This document shows, piece by piece, positions 34,879 through 42,449 of a stretch of DNA of 47,863 nt. A program made the position numbers and the translations under genes. The notes under the pieces were generated by a model. That model saw only the letters and a list, made by a program, of their open reading frames with translations. It did no database searches and was not told the origin of the DNA. The DNA is from Rhizophagus sp. LPA8_4_AMF (lineage: Eukaryota; Glomeromycota; Glomeromycetes; Glomerales; Glomeraceae): assembly GCA_021464525.1 (NCBI GenBank), contig JADRCO010000151.1:1-47863 (forward strand), in the 5' to 3' direction. The first letter of the stretch is position 1. Each line of letters opens with the position of its first letter.

Positions 34879-36408
34879 TTAATTAATTTCCTTCATAAAA
34901 TCATACAAGTTAATCGCTGAACTTTTATAACTTTGCACTTTAATATCATATAACATAAATTCCTTCACTACTTCTTCGAATAATGCAGGACTAATGAAAG
35001 CACCTTTAATAGCTAAATACTTAACCCTTCTCTTTTTCATGATATATGTTTTTAGATGAGGTAAAATATCTTGACCTTTAACGTTATTGATCGCTAATTT
35101 CTTAATAAACGTATCTTGAGAATTTTTTAGAAATACCTCAAAATCCCATTTTTTAACGTCATGAAAATACAAATGTAAATATTCTAATTTAGAAGGAATA
35201 ATTTGTCCCAATTTTTGTAATACAATTGAACTACGTCCACTATTACCATATACATAGATTGTAAGATGAGTAAGAGTTTGTTTAATATTTTCAATTAAAT
35301 TGAATGCTGGATCAAAAAACCGTTTATCATTCATACTCAGTTTAAGAAATTTGATATTTTTACAACAATTTACTATCAACCCTAACAATTGACTAAATAA
35401 TGGATTATAAATATATCCGCAATCATACCCAAGATTTTCTAAATAATCACAGGAATTTTGTATTAATAATCGTACTGATTCAATTTCTGATAACTTACTA
35501 ACTATAAATAAAGATTTTAATTTAAGTGGTTTAGTTAAATTAATAATTTGTTGAGTGAAACCAGTATTTAGGGAAGAACAATAAAATAAATGAATGGTTT
35601 CTAAAACATTTAATTTTTCAAATATTCTATTTAAATTGATTATAGCTCCAAAATCAACATGATAGAAAATGATTGTACTTAAGGTATTTGAATAATTATA
35701 ATCTCTTGATAACAATAATGATTGATAAAAAGAAAAATTATTATAATCTAATAAAATTTTTTTAAAATTTTGATGCAACTTAATTATTTGTAATATAAGA
35801 TTTTTAATTGGCTCCTTAAAATGGCCAATATAAAGGTTAAAATTTCTAATATTGTGAATAAAGTTTGTATTCTGTAAAATTGACATAAGAATATCATCTA
35901 CACCATGTAATTTTATGTCGAGGTGAGAAGTATGGATATATGAGATGTCAATTTCAAGAATATGTAAATTTACTTCATTTTCAATAAAAATTTTAAATAG
36001 TGATACATAAATCAATTTTCTTAAACCAGGTACTGTGTTTAAAGCTTCAATAGAAGTATTATAAGACCACCCTTCAACAGATTTAATAAACTTATTAATG
36101 TTTAAATATTTTAAAAACCTAGGATAATTGAATAGTGTATTCGAAGGTAATGAATTATTAATAATATTATATTCATTTAATTTTGTTTTACAATCATCGT
36201 TTAAATATTGTAAGTAAATTTCGATGAAATTATAGTTTTTAGGACGATCTGAAAAAGGATTTTCCCATAATAATGGAATCGCTAAACGACACCATAATCT
36301 GTTAACTAAAATGCATGAATGTAAAGTTGAATGATCATTTTGAAAATATTTTATAATTTCATAAATTAAGTCGGGCAAATCTCCTAAATATATTTTTGAA
36401 TATGACAT
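34879..36408 (-). CDS. F-box protein, single exon (array copy 4)
   Basis: The product is 509 residues. F-box at the N-terminus (GDLPDLIYEIIKYFQND, NRLWCRLAIPLLWENPF), then a Leu/Ile/Asn-rich remainder ending YDFMKEIN. It is very similar to copy 3 throughout, and the promoter block is nearly identical too, so the two are a recent tandem duplication. The start is MSYSKIYLGD; the frame stays open 36 codons further upstream through the promoter block, which reflects chance openness and not a longer protein. No stops or shifts. Role inferred as SCF substrate receptor. Confidence 0.87.
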   Translation of the reverse strand: MSYSKIYLGDLPDLIYEIIKYFQNDHSTLHSCILVNRLWCRLAIPLLWENPFSDRPKNYNFIEIYLQYLNDDCKTKLNEYNIINNSLPSNTLFNYPRFLKYLNINKFIKSVEGWSYNTSIEALNTVPGLRKLIYVSLFKIFIENEVNLHILEIDISYIHTSHLDIKLHGVDDILMSILQNTNFIHNIRNFNLYIGHFKEPIKNLILQIIKLHQNFKKILLDYNNFSFYQSLLLSRDYNYSNTLSTIIFYHVDFGAIINLNRIFEKLNVLETIHLFYCSSLNTGFTQQIINLTKPLKLKSLFIVSKLSEIESVRLLIQNSCDYLENLGYDCGYIYNPLFSQLLGLIVNCCKNIKFLKLSMNDKRFFDPAFNLIENIKQTLTHLTIYVYGNSGRSSIVLQKLGQIIPSKLEYLHLYFHDVKKWDFEVFLKNSQDTFIKKLAINNVKGQDILPHLKTYIMKKRRVKYLAIKGAFISPALFEEVVKEFMLYDIKVQSYKSSAINLYDFMKEIN

Positions 36409-36485
36409 ATTGTAAACGAAGAAAAAAAGAAAGAGGGGTAATTGTGTTTCACATTTTAATATTGTGTACGAATATATATAAGTTT

Positions 36486-36502
36486 CGGAAATGGTGACAC
36501 CG
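36486..36502 (-). promoter_or_regulatory. CGG-N11-CCG site plus TATA, F-box copy 4
   Basis: CGGTGTCACCATTTCCG, identical to the site of copy 3, 77 bases before the ATG and followed by the same TATATATA stretch. Confidence 0.5.
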
Positions 36503-36639
36503 ATATTGTCGCACAATTACGCGTCAATTAATTTTGTGTAATGTCAATATGTCATTAACGTCAATCACTACTTAGTAATTCTGGTCAAAATTATAATCGG
36601 GCAGAGTTAAATAGAACTGCGTCTTTTAAATTTTAATCT

Positions 36640-37085
36640 AAATTAACAATTTATTAAACAAATTAGTAATATAATTTTTCAAAATTGTATAGTCCAATGT
36701 GACTAATGCGGTACTAACAAAGCTTACTAGAGTAATAATTAACCACACTGGAAAATTAATTTCTCTAAAAGACTGGTTAGAATTCCCCCCATTACAACTT
36801 TTACTCCAGTTATTCCCATTTTGTAATAACTTATTGAATGTAATTATTACATTAGCTGGTAGTGTTGAATTACAGATTCTAGTTTCGATAAGTTATATTT
36901 TATGATAATATTACAATGTTTAAACTTATTTTTGATTTTCTTACTTCCATTCTCCTTCTTATTTTCTTCTCCTTTTGACTAGTGCTTGGTCTAATATTAT
37001 TTTTTTCAGTAATTAAGACAGTAACCTAATGTGTACGGAGAAAATTTTATTTTTTCTTTAAATTATGACATGTCAAATTAGTACT
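36640..37085. repeat. Duplicated 3' flank of the F-box array (unit c)
   Basis: A copy of the block at 31575-32135, nearer to full length than the one at 34498-34700. It includes TGTGACTAATGCGGTACTAA, CCCATTTTGTAATAACTTAT and GATTTTCTTACTTCCATT. It separates array copies 4 and 5. Confidence 0.7.
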
Positions 37086-37159
37086 GTATCACCAAATAAA
37101 GAATTTTGGATTTTTGGACTGATAAAAACAATAAAATTCCTGATAATCTTAATATACTG

Positions 37160-38757
37160 ACTCTTAATATCAATTATAACTTTGCACTTTAATATCATAT
37201 AACATAATTCCTTCACTACTTCTATGAATAATGCAGGACTAATAAAAACACCATTAATAGCCAAATACTTAACCCTTCTCTTTTTCATGATATATGTTTT
37301 TATAAAAGGTAAAATATCTTGTCCTTCAACGTATTGATCAATAATTTCTTAATAAACGTATCTTGAAAATATTTTAGAAATACCTTAAAATCACATACTT
37401 TAGCGTCAAAAAAATACAAATGTAAATATTCTAATTTGAAGGAATAATTTGTCCTAATTTTAGTAATAAAATTGAACTACAAGTAATACCATATACATGG
37501 ATTGTAAGATGATTAAGATTTTGTTTAATATTTTTCAATTAAATTGAGTGCTGCTGGATCAATAATCCGTTATCATTCATACTCAGTTTAAGAAATTTGA
37601 TATTTTTACAACGGTTTACTATCAATCCTAATAATTGACTAAATAATGGATTATAAATATATCCGCAATAATACCCAAGATTTTCTAAATAATCACAGGA
37701 TTTTTGTATTAATAATTGTAGTGATTCAATTTCTGATATCTTATTACCTACAGTACAAATTAAAGATTTGAATTTAAATGGTTTAGTTAAATTAATAATT
37801 TGTTGAGTAAAACCAGTATTTAAAGAACAATAAATTAAATGAAATGGTTTTAAAACATTTAATTTTCAAATATTCTATTTAAATTAATCATAGCATGATA
37901 GAAAATGATTGTACTTAAGGTGTTTGAATAATTATAATCTTTTGATGACAATAATAATAATTTTTTTTAAGATTTTGATGTAAATTAATTATTTGTAATA
38001 TACGATTTTTAAGTTGACTATTTTCTTTACAATGGTCAATATAAAGGTTTAAATTTCTAATATTGTGAATGAAATTTGTATTCTGTAAAATTGACTCAAG
38101 AATATCATCTAAATTTATATCATTAGGAGTATATTTGATGCCAATTTCAAGAACATCTAAATTTACTTCATTTTCGATAAAAATTTTAAATAGTGTTACA
38201 TTAATCAATCTTTTAAGTCCAGATACTCTATTTTCGGAGTTTGAAACTCTAATAGCCCTATAAAAAATTTTATCCGTTATTGCTGTAAAAGCATTCACGG
38301 AACATGTAAATAATTCGATAAATTCCGTGATATAAGGTTATTAATTCCGGAAATATGAGCCTTTTACGGAAAAAAAGATGGAATATAAAAAACGGATCGA
38401 CTTTTTTACAGGGTAGTTAAACCAACTTTCAACAGAATCAATAAAATTTTTTGTGTTCAAATATTTTAAAAACCTAGGATAATTGAGTAGTGTATCCGAA
38501 GGTAATGAATTATTAATAATATTATATTCATTTAATTTTGTTTTAAAATCGTCATTTAAACCATGTAGGTAAATTTTAATAAAATTATAATTTCTAGTAC
38601 GAATTGAAAAAGGATTTTCCCATAATAATGGAATTGCTAAACGACACCATCATAATCTGTTAACTAAAATGCATGAATGTAAAGGTTGAATAATCATTTT
38701 GATAATTTCATAAGTTAATTCGGGCAAAATTCCTAAATATATTTATGAACATGACAT
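37160..38757 (-). pseudogene. F-box gene, heavily decayed (array copy 5)
   Basis: The start is conserved (MSCS), but the fifth codon is TAA where the others have AAA. Several one- to few-base indels follow. A MITE interrupts the region after SVESW, and the C-terminus stops soon after KVQSYN, short of the usual ending. Recognisable parts include NRLW, NTNFIHNIRNLNLYIDH and VKYLAINGVFISPALF. Similarity is closest to copies 3 and 4, so this is a third tandem duplicate that has decayed. Confidence 0.85.
38256..38413. mobile_element. 158-base MITE inserted in F-box pseudogene 5
   Basis: Left end CCCTATAAAAAATTTTATCC, right end GGATCGACTTTTTTACAGGG; the ends pair imperfectly over about 22 bases. 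TAG flanks both sides, consistent with a 3-base target duplication. An inner palindrome TCACGGAA/TTCCGTGA lies at about 38295-38330. The F-box reading resumes on the other side. No coding content. Confidence 0.8.
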
Positions 38758-38827
38758 TGTAAACGAAGAAAAAAGAGAGTATTTGTGTATCACATTTACT
38801 ATTGTGTACGCCGAATAAATTTAAGTC

Positions 38828-38844
38828 TCAGAAATGGTGATTCC
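38828..38844 (-). promoter_or_regulatory. Damaged CGG-N11 site upstream of F-box pseudogene 5
   Basis: On the minus strand it reads CGG, 11 bases, then CTG instead of CCG, in otherwise conserved surroundings (CACCATTT). One half-site is lost in front of a pseudogene. Confidence 0.4.
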
Positions 38845-38869
38845 GATATTGGCACACAATTTACGTCAT

Positions 38870-40059
38870 AATTTTGTGTAATTCCTATAACCACTTAATT
38901 CTGCTGATGATATTATAATTGGACATAGTTAAAAAAAACATGATGTCTTTGAATTAAAGATGCTTAGCCGATCTTTCGGACTTATTCGGTCCTGGACAGT
39001 CTTTATAGAAAAAATCTCTGATCTACATCTTGAAATTTATGTTCGCAGTAGGATTGGCAATGATCGATAACTGGCAAAAACTGGTCTCTATTCTGTTTTT
39101 TCTAAAGATAACAGAGAAAAAATAGATTTCGGTTATAGAAACTAATCTAGTCTTGAATTGGCTGATTGGATTAAACTACTGTATATTTTACCACTTTTCA
39201 GTCATTAACCGATTCTATTGTGCCACAAAATTTGGAGGCGCAACTCCATTACTTTTTCAGAAAATTTCTAGACTTGTCAGGACTGATTAAGACCGCAAGA
39301 CTGGGTGAATATCTTTACTTTGAATTGGAATTGATGCCGATCGATCAAAATTTTTTGTCCATTCCATACCTTGTAATAAAACAATTTTTAATATTTTTTT
39401 TTACCAAAAATTTTTAATGGTTAGGTTAATAGACATCCCATTAAATATAATTTTAATTTATAATAATATTAAAGTTTAAATAGTATTAAACACCTGGTAT
39501 TTATACCCTTTGGGAGATCACAACTTTTTTGAATCACAGAAAATCACAAAAAACACACTGAAGATAAATACCATAATGAGTTTTTTAAATGAAATCTGTC
39601 TAATAATTACATTTTCTGTTAGCACATAAATTATTAAATGCTTAATTGGTTAAATAAGCTATTAGAAAAATAGAAGAAATCATGTTGTTGTTTATATATA
39701 AATTTACATTTTCGCCAATATTATTATGTATAATTATAATTAAAATTAAAGATGCTTCATTTATACGGGCTATGTTTAATTTTTTAAAGATTTATTTAAT
39801 AAATCCTAACGTGTTTGATTTTACATATAAAAAATTATGCTTTGTTTTCATGCGTATCTCAAATTGAAAACCACAATACAGAAAAATAATAAACATATTA
39901 ATTGCCTAAAATTTGTTTATTTTTCTAAATGTAGCCTTTGATCTAAAGTAACTTGATTTACCCATAAATTAACATATTATACATATTATTTGAAAATTCG
40001 AAAAAAATTTGATGTGGTGGTAATATTAATTAGCTTTTTTAAAAAACTTTTTTTATTAA
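38870..40059. repeat. Duplicated array spacer and dispersed repeats
   Basis: Positions about 39330-39720 match 33985-34450, and 39640-39870 match 5275-5580. A patch near 38970-39320 is less AT-rich and looks like old transposon debris (GATCTTTCGGACTTATTCGG, CTGGACAGTC), but I could not set borders. No gene is supported. Confidence 0.5.
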
Positions 40060-40480
40060 ACGAATTAATAATGTAATTTTTCAAAAATTATCTAGTCCAA
40101 TGTGTGACTAAAACTTACTAGAATAATAAAAAATCTCGCTGAATAATTAATTTCTAAAAACTTATTAAGATATTCCATTCCTACTTTTACTCCGTTCGGT
40201 TATTCTCATTTCATAATATCTTATTGAATGTAATTACAGTATTAAATCAAGTGGTAGTGTGCTGGATGTACGGATTCTAGTTTCATTAAAATATCTTATG
40301 ATGGAAATACTATACATCAATGCTTAAACTTCTTCTTGTTTTTCTTACCTGCATCCTCATTTTAATTTTATTCTCCTTTTTGCTACTTTTGATTTAATAA
40401 TTTTTTTCCAGTAAGTAATACAGAAACCTAATATCATGTATAGTTAACAAAGTATAATCATGATAAACCAAATTATTGTA
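40060..40480. repeat. Orphan 3' flank of the F-box array (unit d)
   Basis: A fourth copy of the block that lies 3' of the F-box copies (AATCAAGTGGTAGTG, TTTTTCTTACCTGCATCCTC, then CATGATAAACCAAATTATTG). No F-box sequence follows on its gene side; instead other coding fragments begin. It marks the end of the array and suggests that an additional copy was lost or replaced. Confidence 0.6.
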
Positions 40481-40526
40481 ACTCTCGCACGTCTTTTACT
40501 TCTCCCTCGTTAATAAAACAACAATT

Positions 40527-40664
40527 TTACAAATGATTGCGGCTAAAATAATTATTAACATCAAAATCTCGTATTTCCTCATGAATTTTAACTTGATCAT
40601 GGCGCAATATAGAAAAACGTGGTAAAAACACTCTGTACGCTTCCTTTACTTCGCCTTCAGTGAT
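40527..40664 (-). other. Hydrophilic coding-like fragment
   Basis: Forty-five codons read ITEGEVKEAYRVFLPRFSIL, then RHDQVKIHEEIRDF and a short end before TAA. The mix of charged and aromatic residues is far from what AT-rich noise gives. Just downstream NEGEVKDVRELQ repeats the EGEVK word. There is no start codon, as a stop precedes it, so it is a relic or a last exon. Family unknown. Confidence 0.3.
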
Positions 40665-40803
40665 TCATTAAATAATTTGAAATATATGTTATTATAGAAA
40701 AATTTTCTTATATAAATACTTTGAGAAAGTGGAGGGAAACTTTCTTCAAACAGATTAATAAATAACGAATTAAAAATTGCATATAACACACGCAAAATCA
40801 ATA

Positions 40804-41053
40804 ATGAAATTCAAATACTTTTTGTTGATTTTCGTCATTACTTTTGTTTTAGCGGGTAAATATATCATCATCTTACTTTATTCTATTTTTATTCATATTA
40901 ATATTAAGGATATTCTTAATGATAATTTTGATAATTTAATTCATTATTGACGCAGACACAGCACCGTTTGATTATAAACGGGGCGCAGACGCAGCACTGA
41001 CTTCTTATAAACGAGATGCTGACGCAGAAGCCCAGCTCGATCAGAGCCCCTAG
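40804..41053 (+). CDS. Secreted Kex2-processed peptide precursor (pheromone/KEP-like)
   Basis: Two exons, 40804-40855 and 40956-41053, with a 100-base GT-AG intron (donor GTAAATAT, acceptor GACGCAG). The product is 49 residues. Exon 1 is a textbook signal peptide (MKFKYFLLIFVITFVLA). Exon 2 has two dibasic KR sites: TAPFDYKR, GADAALTSYKR and DADAEAQLDQSP. KR followed by DADAEA is the pattern of fungal alpha-type pheromone precursors and Kex2-processed repeat proteins, where Kex2 cuts after KR and a dipeptidyl aminopeptidase trims x-A pairs. That would release short peptides such as one ending in QLDQSP. A TATATAAA lies about 95 bases upstream of the ATG. More eroded units follow the stop. The peptide is not known to me; the function is inference. 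Confidence 0.55.
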
Positions 41054-41160
41054 GGCCAGTAACATGATGCGGGTGCGGCAATCATTATAAGCACATATTA
41101 ATCGTGATGCAGTCGCAGAACAAACATTTACTAGATATTCAGTACATTGATTCCAATAAT
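41054..41160 (+). repeat. Eroded extra repeat units after the peptide precursor
   Basis: GATGCGGGTGCGGCA and CGTGATGCAGTCGCAGAA resemble the coding units CGAGATGCTGACGCAGAA and GGCGCAGACGCAGCA. In frame or near it they read HDAGAAIIISTY and NRDAVAEQTFTRYSVH. They look like former repeats of a longer precursor, now beyond the stop codon. Confidence 0.4.
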
Positions 41161-41434
41161 AAAATGTAATATATATATATTTATTATCGACAAATAAAAT
41201 CTCATTTTTTTTTAATGATATTATCATGTCTGAATTGTCTGATGATATTTTCGATTAGTTTTATGTATCTGAAAAATCGCCTACTTCTGAGTTACATCGA
41301 AATTTTTTTCTGTTCTTGACAAAAGTGATCGACGTTACAAATTATAAATCAAGATAATGTTTTAAATGTGACCTACCCCTGCATTCGGAGTCAAGATTTA
41401 TAGTATAAAAAAAAACTACCCCAACGGCACCCAG

Positions 41435-41488
41435 AAAATTCTTCGAACTCGGCCGGCGTTATGCACTGACACGTGATCGAAGAATTTT
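41435..41488. mobile_element. 54-base palindromic element with CACGTG core
   Basis: The arms AAAATTCTTCGA and TCGAAGAATTTT pair perfectly over 12 bases. Between them lie CGGCCGGCG and GTTATGCACTGACACGTGA (41458-41476); the latter matches the core of the intron MITE at 20675-20693 in 18 of 19 bases. It is too short to be autonomous. Confidence 0.55.
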
Positions 41489-41587
41489 GGATGTGATGAA
41501 TAATGAGTGACAAATAGGATTTCATCTATTCGAAAAAAAACAAAAGTCCCTCAGATAAATGTAAACTGTGAAACTCGGACAGGATGT

Positions 41588-41742
41588 GGGCTTGAGTCAA
41601 TAAAAAAGGGGAAAATTCAATTTTTTGTTAAAATTGATTTTATTGGCTTACTTGACTGATCACAGTCATGTATACAAAATTAGCTTAGTAACTAAAAATT
41701 AGAAAAAAATTGGATTTCCCCCTTTTCTATTGACTCAAGCCC
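41588..41742. mobile_element. 155-base MITE with about 40-base terminal inverted repeats
   Basis: The left arm GGGCTTGAGTCAATAAAAAA and the right end TTTTCTATTGACTCAAGCCC pair, and the pairing continues inward through GGGGAAAATTCAATTTTTT-like sequence. ATGT lies directly outside both ends (41584-41587 and 41743-41746), a probable 4-base target duplication. No coding content. Confidence 0.8.
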
Positions 41743-41768
41743 ATGTGACGAAGTGATAAATAATGTCA

Positions 41769-41804
41769 TCACGTGATCGAAGAATTTTTCTGTGTTATAT
41801 ATAA
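41769..41804 (+). promoter_or_regulatory. E-box and TATA box of the following gene
   Basis: TCACGTGA (41769-41776) contains the palindrome CACGTG recognised by bHLH factors. TATATATAA (41796-41804) follows about 40 bases before the ATG at 41844. The stretch CACGTGATCGAAGAATTT is also present in the palindromic element at 41435-41488. Confidence 0.5.
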
Positions 41805-41843
41805 AAAAAGGGAAAATTTCCTCAACTACTTTTTCTATATACC

Positions 41844-42047
41844 ATGTCCGTACATGAATTTTTTAATCGAAAATCTTCCGAATGGACCGTTCTCGAATTT
41901 TTAAAGGAAACTTTTACAAAGATTATTGATTCATATTTTAAATCTCTTCGAAACATTATTGACACTGAGCCTGAAGGAAAAAGGAAATCAAGAGCGCGCA
42001 CACTCCTTGACGCGTATACAAAGGAAAGTCAGGGGTTTTTTTATTAA
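41844..42047 (+). CDS. Unrecognised gene, first exon
   Basis: A 67-codon frame starts at ATG after a good promoter: MSVHEFFNRKSSEWTVLEFL, then a probable helix FTKIIDSYFKSLRNIID, a basic patch (GKRKSRARTLL) and DAYTKES. Base composition is clearly less AT-rich than the surroundings. The last residues QGFFY before TAA probably read into an intron or a shifted frame, because coding-like sequence resumes at 42241. I do not recognise the family. With its three transposon fragments just upstream it could be a host gene or a cargo gene. Confidence 0.45.
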   Translation: MSVHEFFNRKSSEWTVLEFLKETFTKIIDSYFKSLRNIIDTEPEGKRKSRARTLLDAYTKESQGFFY

Positions 42048-42240
42048 AATATGAATAGGAAATAAGTAGCGTGGCCGGAATTCTTCTTGCTTCTTGCCAT
42101 TCAAAACTTTTCGTTGAGCTACAAAACTAACGCCGGAACACGGGTGATCTTCTCATTCACCTGCGTTCAAGACATTTCGTTAACCTGATAGGACGAGAAA
42201 TTTGTTAGATGATAAATTGTAAAAATGTATTGAGAACTAA

Positions 42241-42432
42241 TTCTCTTTCGTTATAAGGACGAAGATCAAAAAGTTGCTAAATTGGGCGAAACCGGACAAA
42301 ATGAGTGACGCATCTTCGATTAACGTCCAAAATCCAATAATCTTGGGAAATGGAACTATCCATAGCGAGACGACGGTTAATGGCGGAACTAATAATGTAT
42401 TTATTTCGAAAAAAAGAGATCGTGGAAAGGTA
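42241..42432 (+). CDS. Unrecognised gene, later exon
   Basis: Two overlapping plus-strand frames look coding. The first reads FRYKDEDQKVAKLGETGQNE and ends at a stop near 42305. The second, in frame with an ATG at 42301, reads MSDASSINVQNPIILGNGTI, then HSETTVNGGTNNVFISKKRD and ends near a possible donor (GTAAGC at 42436). Switching from the first to the second near 42300 would give one continuous hydrophilic product, so either a splice is hidden here or a base is lost. The Gly/Asn/Thr-rich NGTIHSETTVNGGTNNVF pattern followed by basic KKRDRGK suggests an extended repeat and a nuclear-signal-like end. It probably belongs with the exon at 41844. Function unknown. Confidence 0.35.
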
Positions 42433-42449
42433 CACGTAAGCATTTTTTA

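Noticed and set aside
34879-36516. A longer F-box copy 4 starting 36 codons upstream
   Set aside because: The extra part covers the conserved promoter block and TATA box, and family alignment places the start at MSYSKIY.
40496-40600. A 34-codon minus-strand frame with a perfect-looking membrane segment (MLIIILAAIICKIVVLL)
   Set aside because: It overlaps a more protein-like frame (EGEVKEAYRVFLPRF) in another phase; hydrophobic frames arise easily from AT-rich DNA.
40916-41227. A 103-codon Cys-rich minus-strand frame
   Set aside because: It is the reverse of the repeat-bearing peptide precursor exon, whose signal peptide, splice sites and KR pattern are more convincing.
42237-42443. A 68-codon minus-strand frame
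   Set aside because: It is antisense to the better plus-strand coding frames at 42241-42432.
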